Source of the DNA: VXOI01 sp965197575
GTDB taxonomy: Bacteria; Chloroflexota; Dehalococcoidia; Lucifugimonadales; UBA3495
Assembly: GCA_965197575.1 (NCBI GenBank)
Contig: OZ240214.1
Span: 4,588,001 to 4,652,000 of the forward strand
Length of the DNA stretch: 64,000 nt
Direction of reading: 5' to 3'
In this document: positions 7,969 to 16,169 of the stretch, piece by piece
Layout of the letters: the number at the start of each line of letters is the position of its first letter
How positions within the stretch are numbered: the stretch's first letter is position 1
Program-made: the position numbers and the translations under genes
Notes under the pieces: model-generated
Databases searched by the model: none
What the model was told of the DNA's origin: nothing
What the model saw: only the letters and a program-made list of their open reading frames with translations

Positions 7969-9447
7969 ATGCCAGCCAGGACCGGACAACAGTATATCCA
8001 AGGACTCAAAGACCGGCCTCCCGCGCTCTACCTGCGCGGCGAGAAGGTCGAGGACGCCACCACCCATCCGGGACTCACCGGCGGCATCAAGACCGTGGCC
8101 CGGCTCTACGATCTCCAGCACGACCCCGCCGCCGGCAGCGAGATGACCTACACGTCGCCCACCACCGGCGACCCCGTCGGCCTTTCCTTCATCACTCCCA
8201 AGACAGCCGAAGACCTGCTGGCCCGCCGCAAGATGATGGCGCACTGGGCCCGGGTTAGCTGCGGGATGATGGGCCGCACGCCGGACTTCCTGAACGTCAG
8301 CATGATGGCGATGGCCGCGGCCGGCGACTACTTCGGCGAGGACCGGCCCGAGTTCAAGAAGAACATACAGGACTATTACGAGTACGTCCGGGAGAACGAC
8401 CTGGTCCTCACCCACACGCTGGTCAACCTGCAACGCAACCGCGCCCCGCAGGCCCAGTTGGGCGGGCACCCCGCAGGCCCTGCCATGCTGGCTGACCATA
8501 CCGAGATCGCCCTATCGGTGGTCAAGGAGACCGACGCCGGAATCGTGGTCAACGGCGCGCGCCTGCTGGCCACCCTGCCCATCGCCGATGAGATCGCGGT
8601 TTACCCGGCCCGCTCCCACCGCCTGCCCACCGGCGCGCCCGGCCGCACCTCGTTCGCCTTCGCCATTCCCTGCGACGCCCCCGGCCTGAAGTTCCTGTGC
8701 CGGGAGAGCTTCGACTTGGGCCGCTCCGCCTTCGACCATCCCCTCGGCTCGCGCTTCGAGGAGATGGACGCCCTGGCCTTCTTCGACAACGTGTTCGTGC
8801 CGTGGGAGCGGGTGTTCCTGCTGGGCGACCCCGACCGTTGCAACAACATGTCGCGCCGCACCCACCAATACCTGCACTCGGGGCATCAGGTGGTGACCAA
8901 GAACGTCGTCAAGTGCGAGTTCGTCCTGGGCCTTGCCAACCTGATGCAGGAGGTTCTCGGCTCGGCGCAGCAGCCGCAAATGCTCCAGATGACCGCCGAG
9001 ATCATCGAGAACCTGGAGACCACCAAGGCATTCTTGAGGGCGGCCGAGGCCGACGCCTGGATGGATGAGTGGGGGGTCATGTGCCCGGCGGATATGCCGC
9101 TGACCGTGGCCCGGCAGCTCTTCATCCGCATGTATCCCAGGATGGGGGAGATCTTGCAGCTAATGGGTTCCAGCAGCCTGATGGCCCTGCCCACCGAGGC
9201 CGACCTCTCCGGCCCGATGGCGGACCACATCAGGAGCTACCTCGATACCGAAACCGCGTCGGCGGAGGAACGGGTACGAGTGTTCCGCCTGGCGTGGGAC
9301 ACCTGTTGTAGCGCCTTCGGCTCCCGCCAAATCCTCTACGAGCGCTTCTTCCAGGGCGACGTAACCCGAAACGTGGTGCTTCTAAACACCATCTACGACA
9401 AGGAACCGGCGACGGAGTTCGTGCGGGACTTCCTGGCGGGGGAGTAA
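7969..9447 (+). CDS. 4-hydroxyphenylacetate 3-monooxygenase oxygenase component (HpaB family)
   Basis: A 492-residue protein with the family's N-terminal signature (RTGQQYIQGLKDRPP), the central helical acyl-CoA-dehydrogenase-like core, FFDNVFVPWERVFLLGD and the C-terminal TRNVVLLNTIYD-type segment. Such enzymes use FADH2 supplied by a separate reductase to hydroxylate phenolic rings. No reductase gene is adjacent. A strong GGAGGA ribosome site sets the start. The gene is divergent from the deacetylase pair and ends at a long hairpin. Other members (vinylacetyl-CoA isomerase, various aromatic hydroxylases) remain possible. Confidence 0.87.
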   Translation: MPARTGQQYIQGLKDRPPALYLRGEKVEDATTHPGLTGGIKTVARLYDLQHDPAAGSEMTYTSPTTGDPVGLSFITPKTAEDLLARRKMMAHWARVSCGMMGRTPDFLNVSMMAMAAAGDYFGEDRPEFKKNIQDYYEYVRENDLVLTHTLVNLQRNRAPQAQLGGHPAGPAMLADHTEIALSVVKETDAGIVVNGARLLATLPIADEIAVYPARSHRLPTGAPGRTSFAFAIPCDAPGLKFLCRESFDLGRSAFDHPLGSRFEEMDALAFFDNVFVPWERVFLLGDPDRCNNMSRRTHQYLHSGHQVVTKNVVKCEFVLGLANLMQEVLGSAQQPQMLQMTAEIIENLETTKAFLRAAEADAWMDEWGVMCPADMPLTVARQLFIRMYPRMGEILQLMGSSSLMALPTEADLSGPMADHIRSYLDTETASAEERVRVFRLAWDTCCSAFGSRQILYERFFQGDVTRNVVLLNTIYDKEPATEFVRDFLAGE

Positions 9448-9449
9448 AT

Positions 9450-9494
9450 GCAGAGAGCGCCGAGATTTTAATGCAATCTCTCGGCGCTCTCTGC
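9450..9494. terminator. Long hairpin between convergent genes
   Basis: Arms GCAGAGAGCGCCGAGA at 9450-9465 and its reverse complement at 9479-9494 match over 16 bases. It starts just after the HpaB stop codon and precedes the convergent MFS gene end. There is no T-run on either side, so it is a candidate bidirectional terminator or mRNA 3' stabiliser. Confidence 0.7.
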
Positions 9495-9515
9495 GTACTC
9501 GGTGTTTAACTGTCC

Positions 9516-10889
9516 CTACCCATCGCCGTCACCGCCGGCGGGCGCTGGGGAAGGGGTAGGCAGGGGTGCGGTGCGAGGCACGGGCTTCTTGACCCTGGCC
9601 TCCTCGGGCAGCGACTGCTCCCAATTGGGAATCAGTGTACGGGAGGTGTCGTCGAGCAGGGCGATCACCAGCACGCCGCCGAGGCTGAACGCCATCGACA
9701 GGGCCATGACCATGTTGTAAGAGCCGGTGACGTAGATCACCAGCCCGGCTAGCGACGTGGCCACCGCGTGACCCATAAGCGCTCCGGTGGTTTGCCAACC
9801 GTAGATGGTGCCCATTGGGCCTTCGCCGTAGTATTGACGGTTGATCACCAGGTAGCCGGTCCACTCCCCGCCGAATCCCAGGCCGAAACTGGCGGCGAAC
9901 AGGTAGAACGCCCACGGGTCCTGCGCCCAGAACAACATAACCACGGTGAGACCCTGTATGGTGAGGCTCAACGCCATCATGCGCCGAGTGCCGTACATCT
10001 CGGCCAGTATCGGCGTAATGAACCGGCTGAGAATGCTGACCAAGGAAAGAATGGTGATAATGATGCCGGCCTCGCCGAGCGACGAAAAGACTCCCCTCTC
10101 GAAGGCCATCGGAATAATCCAGATCAGGATTATGCCGTGTCCGGCGCAGCCCATTCCGTGGATCAGCGGCAGGTTCCAAAACGGCCTGGTGCGGCGAATC
10201 TGTTGGTTGAACACCTTGAGACGCAGCCGCTCCAGTTCCTTCCCCAACCTCAGCGGCGGCGTATCGCCGGACTTGGCCCCGTAAGGCTCGATTCCCAAGT
10301 CCGCCGGGCGGTTGCGCAACAACGGGACCATCACCAGCATCGAGATACCACCGACCAGGCCGAGGGTCATGAAGGTACCCTCCCAACCCACGGCGTCGAT
10401 GAGGTAGCCGATCACCGGGGCCAGCACGGCCGTGCCAATGCCACCGGCGGCCCACAGGATCCCGGTGCCCAGCCCCAAGCGGCGGCGGAACCAGCCGCTT
10501 ACCGCGGCCATCAGCGGCACCATGGCCAGCGACTGGGTCAGGGAGAGCAAAACGCCGAAGAACAGGAGGAATTGCCAGAACTCTTGCACCCGCCCCAGGA
10601 GTATCATGCTGACCAGGAACATGGTGGCGCTGGCGGCCAGCATCTTGCGGGCACCGTACCGGTCGCCCAGCCATCCGGTGATGGGGGCGTAGATCGCGCC
10701 GAAGAGGTAGTAGGAGGCGATGCCGATACCGATGTTGAATTTACTCCACTGGAACTCGCCCTCGGGGTCGTTCAGCGGAGTGACCATGATCCCGGCGGCC
10801 ATGCTGATAGAGCTGCCGAAGATCTGCACCGTCGCCAGAATGGTGACGATAATCCAGCTATAGTGGAAGGGAAGGCGGGCCACGAACAT
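9516..10889 (-). CDS. Major facilitator superfamily transporter
   Basis: A 457-residue protein with about twelve hydrophobic segments and the MFS loop motif GWLGDRYGARKML after helix 2. The C-terminal tail is proline- and glycine-rich. It resembles the oxalate/formate or monocarboxylate branch of the family. The substrate is not identifiable. It faces the HpaB-type gene convergently, and an anion or aromatic acid would fit that neighbourhood, but this is inference. Confidence 0.85.
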   Translation of the reverse strand: MFVARLPFHYSWIIVTILATVQIFGSSISMAAGIMVTPLNDPEGEFQWSKFNIGIGIASYYLFGAIYAPITGWLGDRYGARKMLAASATMFLVSMILLGRVQEFWQFLLFFGVLLSLTQSLAMVPLMAAVSGWFRRRLGLGTGILWAAGGIGTAVLAPVIGYLIDAVGWEGTFMTLGLVGGISMLVMVPLLRNRPADLGIEPYGAKSGDTPPLRLGKELERLRLKVFNQQIRRTRPFWNLPLIHGMGCAGHGIILIWIIPMAFERGVFSSLGEAGIIITILSLVSILSRFITPILAEMYGTRRMMALSLTIQGLTVVMLFWAQDPWAFYLFAASFGLGFGGEWTGYLVINRQYYGEGPMGTIYGWQTTGALMGHAVATSLAGLVIYVTGSYNMVMALSMAFSLGGVLVIALLDDTSRTLIPNWEQSLPEEARVKKPVPRTAPLPTPSPAPAGGDGDG

Positions 10890-10984
10890 ATTTACCAGCA
10901 GCCAGGATGATTAGAGAAAATGACGGGCCGTAGTATATAGCTTTTTGATGATGTTTTCAGCCCATTATCGGGAAATGGCCCGAT

Positions 10985-11800
10985 TCACGGCATGATGTTC
11001 ATCTGGCGAACAATGGCTTCCCCCAGGGCAGCGTCCCCTTGCACTTGCACCCGCCCAGTGTGCAGCATCTCGTCCGGCTCCCAGCGGCCGCAACCCAGGC
11101 AGCCGAAGGTCTCGGCGTCCATTTCGATGTGCACCGTGGCCTCCGCGGGCGCTTCGTCGGCCTCTCGGGCGCGGTTGCCCTCGACCACCACCGGCAACAC
11201 GCGGCCGGCCGGGCCGGAAACGTCGAACACCACGGTTGCGCCGTCGGGGGCTTGGGCCCGGCGCGCCACCACGAAGGGCATAGCCCGGAGGATCCGGCCC
11301 AAGGCATGGGCGGCGGTAGGTCCGTCCAACTCGCCGGGCCGGCCCAGGGCGCGGCGGATGTCCTGCTCGTGCACCCAGGCGTCCATGATGCGGATGCTGA
11401 TGAACTCCGAGACCGGGGCTGGGCCCAGGGGCGTCTCAGTCTCGGCGGCGAAGTCCTCGTCACTCAGCGCCCGCAGGTCCGTCATGCGCTGGCCGGTCAA
11501 CTCCCGGAACTCGTCCAGGACCTGCCGCCCCGTCCAGGAACGGCGGTAATCGACCACCACCTCGTTGCTCATCCCGCCCTCGCTCTTCACGTGGCCGGTC
11601 TCCGCCGGGGTGTGGTCGGGCGCGGGGTTGCCGAGAATGCGCGATTCGGACCCGCCCAAGTGGGCCACCTGGTCCTGCACCGACCAGCCCGGGCAGTCCG
11701 TGGGGATCTTCCATTCTTCTTCGCTGAGGGACTCACAAAGGCCCTCGATGGAGCGCCAAACGTGCGCCATCATGTCCACCAGTTCTTGGTTCGTGGGCAT
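10985..11800 (-). CDS. Maleylpyruvate isomerase-type / DinB-like metal-binding protein
   Basis: A 271-residue protein of the mycothiol-dependent maleylpyruvate isomerase N-terminal (TIGR03083-like) family. The four-helix part has histidines in DQVAHLGG and in DAWVHEQDIRRALG that usually bind a divalent metal. A SCP2-like C-terminal domain follows. ATG at 11800 overlaps the stop of the upstream peroxiredoxin gene by one base (TGATG) and is preceded by a GGAAGGA-type site, so the two are translationally coupled. A link to low-molecular-weight thiol chemistry would suit the redox neighbour, though many family members have no assigned reaction. Confidence 0.78.
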   Translation of the reverse strand: MPTNQELVDMMAHVWRSIEGLCESLSEEEWKIPTDCPGWSVQDQVAHLGGSESRILGNPAPDHTPAETGHVKSEGGMSNEVVVDYRRSWTGRQVLDEFRELTGQRMTDLRALSDEDFAAETETPLGPAPVSEFISIRIMDAWVHEQDIRRALGRPGELDGPTAAHALGRILRAMPFVVARRAQAPDGATVVFDVSGPAGRVLPVVVEGNRAREADEAPAEATVHIEMDAETFGCLGCGRWEPDEMLHTGRVQVQGDAALGEAIVRQMNIMP

Positions 11801-12294
11801 CAGTGTCCTTCCTCTTCCCGCCGCCGGTTTTCCCTGAAAGTAATGGCGCGCGTCGCTTCCTCCGGCGCCATGCGGCCGATGGGGCCCGAGGCGTACATCG
11901 CCCCCAGCACCACACCGCCCCGGCCCAGCAGAAACTCGGTGGGCTGAATGTAGCCGCCCCGGTCGTCGGACCACCAGGACCCGATGGCGTCGCCGTCTTC
12001 CTTGGTGGCCCCGTAGGCGACCGGGAAGCTGAGGCCGCCGTCCTTCACTTCCTGGGCCTGCTCCTTGCTGTCGGCGCTAACGGCGATGATGGTCAGCCCG
12101 AGTTCGTCCAGCTCTGCCTTTGCTTGCTCCCAAGCGGCCAACTGCCGCCGGCAGTAGGGTCACCAGTGCCCCCGGTAGTACAGCAGCGCGGTGTACCGGC
12201 TGGGAGCGTCGTCGGGCAGGGCCAGCGAACGGCCGTCCAGCAAATTCAGCGTAATGCTGGGAATGCGGTCGCCTTGTTGCAGTTTTTCAGCCAT
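11800..12294 (-). CDS. AhpC/TSA-type peroxiredoxin-like protein, candidate selenoprotein (in-frame UGA)
   Basis: The 164-residue thioredoxin-fold frame is continuous except for one TGA at 12162-12160. That codon sits exactly at the catalytic residue: YYRGHW, then UGA, then PYCRRQL. In relatives this position is the first cysteine of a CxxC motif, so decoding as selenocysteine would give UxxC. Frame and homology continue on both sides (TALLYYRGHW before, LAAWEQAKAEL and LTIIAVSADS after). A hairpin fitting the bacterial SECIS pattern lies 18 bases after the UGA. ATG at 12294 begins MAEKLQQGD. The alternatives are a nonsense mutation or a sequencing error. No selenocysteine machinery is in the window. 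Confidence 0.75.
12134..12148 (-). promoter_or_regulatory. Candidate bacterial SECIS hairpin
   Basis: On the mRNA strand GCGGC, loop AGUUG and GCCGC form a five-pair stem with a five-base loop. The second loop base is G, as in bacterial SECIS elements, and lies 18 bases 3' of the UGA. A smaller nested hairpin (CUGCC, GGC, GGCAG) overlaps its 5' side. The element is also coding sequence, as is usual in bacteria. Confidence 0.5.
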
Positions 12295-12708
12295 GGCTAT
12301 TCTCCAAGCGCGCAATTGGTTCAGGTGGAACGAGAATCTGGCATGTAGGCCCACTTGCACGAGCCAGCCTGCGGTCAAGCGTCACCAACGGGCAGTCCAG
12401 TGATTCGGCTAGAGCAACATACCAGGCGTCGTATGCTGTTACGCAGTTCCCAGATTCGGTCGGAATACTCACGAAATGGGTGTACAACCAGATCCAGGAG
12501 TAACAGCTCGCGCCGTGCTGCCTCTGCTTGCGGACTGGAGATTCGCCTGATGAGCTCCATTTGGCGTCGGGTATTTGTGGCTTCCGCCAAGGCCAACTCC
12601 GGCACGTTGAGCGGACCTTCCGACATAGCTTCGCGGGACCAATCAGCATTTGGAGGCAACCTTGCTATCGACGACGCCAGCAACCGACGCATCGACGACT
12701 ACGGTCAT
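12287..12708 (-). pseudogene. VapC-like PIN toxin, frameshifted
   Basis: ATG at 12708 overlaps the antitoxin stop (ATGA) and begins MTVVVDASVAG as PIN toxins do, but this frame stops after about 20 codons. The body then continues in a second frame (NADWSREAMSEGPLNVPE, ELALAEATN) and the C-terminus in a third (VTAYDAWYVALAESLDC, LVTLDRRLARASG). At least two frame breaks separate the pieces, and part of the segment before the TAYDA motif seems deleted. The first PIN aspartate, the glutamate and the C-terminal aspartates survive in different frames. It is almost certainly inactive. Its end overlaps the start of the peroxiredoxin gene by 8 bases. Confidence 0.75.
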
Positions 12709-12938
12709 ATGCGGCCTATGTCGCGGTGCCAGAGGAGTTCTTCGGTAGTGAGTTTGACTCCCCGCACCTTGCGGCGCTTCGCAATCTCCTCCATCAATTC
12801 CGGGGCATGGGTGGGGAAGACGATTCGGTCTATCTCGAGCAGCAGAAAATCCTCCAAGGAACGATACTCGGATGCCGCCCTCGCCTCCAGTTCGTCCCGG
12901 ATGAACTCGGGTACTTCAATCGTTATCTGCACCGGCAT
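12705..12938 (-). CDS. Antitoxin-like protein of a VapBC-type module
   Basis: A 77-residue protein starting MPVQITIEVPEFIRDELE. The N-terminal strand resembles ribbon-helix-helix DNA-binding proteins, followed by RSLEDFLLLEIDR and a charged C-terminus that would wrap the toxin. The stop codon overlaps the toxin start in the ATGA arrangement typical of type II modules. Since the toxin is broken, this is probably a residual antitoxin. Confidence 0.7.
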   Translation of the reverse strand: MPVQITIEVPEFIRDELEARAASEYRSLEDFLLLEIDRIVFPTHAPELMEEIAKRRKVRGVKLTTEELLWHRDIGRI

Positions 12939-12982
12939 GATTTCACTCGACAATTTTCGACAGCGGTTGTCAGTACCCCCGG

Positions 12983-14161
12983 TCACTCCTCCCGCTGCGC
13001 TTCGTATTCCTTGACGGCGGGGATAACCTCTTGGGTCATCAGGTCGATGCTTCGCATGGCTACGTCGTGGGACATGGGGCCCTCCCGGCCCCAGAAGATC
13101 AGGTAGCCGGGGTCGATGATGTCGATCAGATGCTTGAGCTTCTTGATCACCGTGTCGGGGTTGCCGGTCACTATCTGGTAGGTTTCCTGCGCTTCCTCGT
13201 AGGGCAGCGCAGGCCCGCCCGGAACCACGGTCTGCACCGCCCGGCGGGCCTGTTCCCGGGCTCCGGTGGCGGCGGCGCGGGTCAGATAGCCCGGCGGGGC
13301 CAGCCAGTGCTGCGGGGTCACGCCAAAGGAAGTGCCCAACTGCCAGTAGAAGTTCTTCCCTTCCTCGTAGGCTTTCTCGTCCGAGTCGGCCACGTTCACC
13401 CGCACCGCGTAACCCCGGTTGGCGGCGGTTGGGGTCCAGCCGTCCTCCTCCGCCGTCCGCTCGTACAGGTCGTAGATGTCGGACAAAAGCTGCAAGGGTG
13501 GAGCGAGGGCCACGTAGGGGTACTTGTGGCGGGCCGCCCAGATCACCGACTCGGGCGAGGCCACGCCTGGTATCCAGATCGGCGGGTGGGGCTGCTGCAA
13601 CGGCATGACCCAAGGGTTGACCACCCGGTAGTGGTAGTGCTTCCCCTCGTAGCGGAAGGGCCCCGGAGTGGTCCATGCCTTCACGATGACGTTGTGGGCC
13701 TCGTCGAACCGCTCCCGGTTGTAGATCGGGTTGGTGTTGGTGGCCATGCTTTCCTGGCCGATGCCGCGCACGAAACCGCAGACCACCCGGCCGCCGGAAA
13801 GGATGTCGATCATGGCCACTTCCTCGGCCACGCGCAGCGGGTTGTCGTGGATCGGCAGCACGTTGCCCAAAAAGACGATCTTTCCCTTCTTGGTAGTGCT
13901 GGCCAGCACCGAGCCGATCACGTTCACCGAGGGCATCATGCACAGCGGGTTGTTGTGGTGCTCGTTGATCATAATGCCGTCGAAACCGGCTTCGGTGCAG
14001 TACTGTAATTCCTCGAAGTACATGCTGTAGAGCTGCTTGGCCTTCTCGGGGCTGAAGTGCTCGTTGGGGAACATCAGGTTGTTGTAGCCGCGCTCCTTGG
14101 CCTCGTCCTGCGGATAGTGGGTGTAGCCCATCTCGGTGAAAAAGAATACTTCCCTTTCCAT
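12983..14161 (-). CDS. LLM-class flavin-dependent oxidoreductase (luciferase-like)
   Basis: A 392-residue TIM-barrel protein of the bacterial luciferase-like family. INEHHNNPLCMMPS, GNVLPIHDNPLRVAEEVAMID, LSGGRVVCGFVRGIG and the late GNPDTVIKKL are the usual landmarks. These enzymes use reduced FMN or F420. An F420-type protein elsewhere in the window makes F420 plausible. ATG at 14161 (MEREVFFF) is chosen, because the longer upstream frame has no good ribosome site. A start-to-start gap of about 150 bases separates it from the divergent Uma2 gene. Confidence 0.85.
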   Translation of the reverse strand: MEREVFFFTEMGYTHYPQDEAKERGYNNLMFPNEHFSPEKAKQLYSMYFEELQYCTEAGFDGIMINEHHNNPLCMMPSVNVIGSVLASTTKKGKIVFLGNVLPIHDNPLRVAEEVAMIDILSGGRVVCGFVRGIGQESMATNTNPIYNRERFDEAHNVIVKAWTTPGPFRYEGKHYHYRVVNPWVMPLQQPHPPIWIPGVASPESVIWAARHKYPYVALAPPLQLLSDIYDLYERTAEEDGWTPTAANRGYAVRVNVADSDEKAYEEGKNFYWQLGTSFGVTPQHWLAPPGYLTRAAATGAREQARRAVQTVVPGGPALPYEEAQETYQIVTGNPDTVIKKLKHLIDIIDPGYLIFWGREGPMSHDVAMRSIDLMTQEVIPAVKEYEAQREE

Positions 14162-14313
14162 GGCTGCCCCTTTTCCCCGATAGCGGATTTGGGTCGGTGC
14201 GAATTGACGCAAGTATGTGTTTGGCTGTGCGAGGTGTCAATGGCGGCCGCCTAGCGTATGGGCCGCCGCGGCAGGCAACGTCTCGTTCGCCTATGCTACC
14301 ATATACAATAGTC

Positions 14314-15153
14314 ATGCTCTTGTATCGCACTCCGGCTGAAACACCGGCCGAGTCCAACCCGACCCATGGCGCGAGGCCCGCTTTGACCTCCAAACTGAGC
14401 CGCCCGGCCATCACTTCCATACCCTACCGGGCAGTCCTGCCCGAGGGATTCTTGTGCCCAGACCCCTGCCACAGGCCGGATAGTATGCAACAGAACCCTG
14501 CCATCAACGAGTGCGAACAATTGTTGCAGGACCATTTCGCTGAGCGGGCCGACGTGTTCGTAGATTCCGGCGGGTTTGTTTTCTACGATCAGCGCAGCCT
14601 GAATATACGTGTCAGGCCGGACCTCTACGTCGCTTTCGGCGTGGACGCCGCCGCCATTTTCGCTCGCAACGGCTACGTCGTCTGGGAGGCCGGCAAGCCG
14701 CCGGACTTCGCCCTGGAAGTGGCCTCGGAGAGCACTTTCACGGTGGACACTGACGACAAACCCGGACTCTATGCCGGGATCGGCGTCGCGGAGTATTGGC
14801 GCTTTGACCCCACAGGCGGCGACTTCTACGGCTACGCCTTGGCCGCCGAAGTTCTTGTTGACGGCGCCTACCAGCCCATTCCGATCACGACCGAGCCTGA
14901 CGGAATAACCTGGGGCTACAGCCCGGCCCTCGATCTAAACCTGTGCGCGCAAGGGCGCCGCCTGCGTTTTTACGACCGCAAGACTGGCCGCTATCTGCAC
15001 AACATCGCCGAAAAGCGGGCCGCGTACCGGCAGACGGCAGCCGAGCGAGACGAGGAGCGGGCGGCGCACCGTCAGACGGCGGCCGCCCGCCATGTGGCGG
15101 AGGCCGAAGTCGAGCGGCTGCGAGCCGAGCTGCGCCGCATTCAAGGGCAATAA
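14314..15153 (+). CDS. Uma2-family (DUF820) restriction-endonuclease-fold protein
   Basis: About 279 residues. The PD-(D/E)XK-like core is visible as VRPDLYVAFG, DFALEVASEST, KPGLYAGIGVAEYWRFD and a strand-rich middle, followed by a C-terminal coiled coil rich in repeated AERDEERAAHRQTAA-type units. This family is greatly expanded in Chloroflexota and cyanobacteria, and its role is unknown. The start is uncertain: ATGs at 14293 and 14314 are both possible. Confidence 0.8.
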   Translation: MLLYRTPAETPAESNPTHGARPALTSKLSRPAITSIPYRAVLPEGFLCPDPCHRPDSMQQNPAINECEQLLQDHFAERADVFVDSGGFVFYDQRSLNIRVRPDLYVAFGVDAAAIFARNGYVVWEAGKPPDFALEVASESTFTVDTDDKPGLYAGIGVAEYWRFDPTGGDFYGYALAAEVLVDGAYQPIPITTEPDGITWGYSPALDLNLCAQGRRLRFYDRKTGRYLHNIAEKRAAYRQTAAERDEERAAHRQTAAARHVAEAEVERLRAELRRIQGQ

Positions 15154-15203
15154 CGTCGGCGGAACGGCGCGAGCCCAGGTTCAAGGGCCAATAGCGAGGA
15201 CGC

Positions 15204-15689
15204 ATGGCAGACTCCCTCTTGGAGCGGTTGAAGGCTGCTATCGGGCAGGAGTTGGTTTTCCACGCACCCGACGAGATCGGGCGGACTGCCTTTCGCCAAT
15301 ACGCGCTGGCCATCGGAGATTTCAATCCCCTCTACTCCGACCGGGATTTCGCCGCCGCCCACGGCCTGCCGGATGTGATGGCCCCGCCTACGCTGGTCTG
15401 CGATACCTGGCAGTACGTGGACAGCGACATGGACGAGCGCGGCGATCTCTTGGGCCGGGGGCCCTTTCGCGAGCTGGCCGGGCTTCGCGCAGGCAACGAG
15501 TACGAGTTCTTCCAGCCCATCCACCCCGACGACGTTCTCACGGCGCGGTGGCTGGTCAAGGACGTTTACGAACGCACCGGACGCTCCGGCTCGCTCGTCT
15601 TCCAGGTCATCGAGGCCACCTTCCACAACCAGCGCGGCGAGCTTCTGGCCCGCAACACCGAAACGCTGTTTTACCGGGAGGAGTCCTGA
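15204..15689 (+). CDS. MaoC-like dehydratase, FAS1-type N-terminal domain protein
   Basis: A 161-residue hotdog-fold protein. TAFRQYALAIGDFNPLYSD matches the family's hydratase-like motif with D and N placed as in R-specific enoyl-CoA hydratases, and the C-terminal half has the RTGRSGSLVFQ strand region. It is the first of four tightly packed genes: two hydratase-like and two CoA-transferase. The pair of small hotdog genes probably forms a heterodimer acting on a CoA thioester. Confidence 0.85.
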   Translation: MADSLLERLKAAIGQELVFHAPDEIGRTAFRQYALAIGDFNPLYSDRDFAAAHGLPDVMAPPTLVCDTWQYVDSDMDERGDLLGRGPFRELAGLRAGNEYEFFQPIHPDDVLTARWLVKDVYERTGRSGSLVFQVIEATFHNQRGELLARNTETLFYREES

Positions 15690-15692
15690 AAT

Positions 15693-16169
15693 ATGGCTTC
15701 CAACGGCAATAAGGGCAGGTACTTCGAGGACGTATCCGTGGGCGAGGAATTGACGCCTCTTCACAAAGAAATCGACCTGCCCCGCATGATGGCCTACGGA
15801 GCGGCCACCTGGGACTTCATTCGAGTCCATTACGACTCCGACTACGTCCGCGAACAAGGGTTTGCCGCTCCTTTCGTGGACGGTCAAATGCTGGGCGGTT
15901 TCTTGGCCCAGCACGTCCAAGACTGGGCGGGACCTGGGGCCTTTCTGCGAAAGTTGGGCTTCCGCAACCGGGTCATGGTCTATCCTGGCGATTCGCTGGT
16001 GTGCCGGGGTGTGGTCACGCGCGTATACCGGGAAAGCGCCGGTGAGGACGGGCCGGGCTTGGCCGAATGCGACCTGTGGATCGAGAACCAGCGCGCCGAA
16101 AGGGTGGTCGATGCGGCTAGCGCGGTGGTGCGACTCCCGGCGCGCCCGACCGGGATGATGGCCCAGTGA
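15693..16169 (+). CDS. MaoC-like (R)-specific hydratase subunit
   Basis: A 158-residue hotdog-fold protein (ITPLHKEID-like start, MAYGAATWDFIRVHYDSDYV, QMLGGFLAQHVQDW, GFRNRVMVYPGDSL). The dehydratase signature has H at the place where MaoC proteins carry the catalytic histidine. A ribosome site (GGGAGGAG) lies upstream and only 3 bases separate it from the previous gene. It probably pairs with that gene's product. Its stop overlaps the next gene's GTG start by four bases. Confidence 0.85.
   Translation: MASNGNKGRYFEDVSVGEELTPLHKEIDLPRMMAYGAATWDFIRVHYDSDYVREQGFAAPFVDGQMLGGFLAQHVQDWAGPGAFLRKLGFRNRVMVYPGDSLVCRGVVTRVYRESAGEDGPGLAECDLWIENQRAERVVDAASAVVRLPARPTGMMAQ

Noticed and set aside
9450..9494. 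Classic rho-independent terminator
   Set aside because: The stem is long and perfect but no T-run follows on either strand, so it is listed only as a hairpin with likely terminator or stabiliser role.
12160..12378. The peroxiredoxin could be two separate short genes split at the TGA
   Set aside because: The downstream part would start at a TTG inside the conserved active-site helix, and neither part alone makes a thioredoxin fold. One gene with a recoded UGA or a lesion is simpler.
12705..14420. A very long minus-strand frame (571 codons) across the LLM oxidoreductase
   Set aside because: It is mostly the wrong frame of the LLM gene. Only its last 77 codons, the VapB-like antitoxin, look real.
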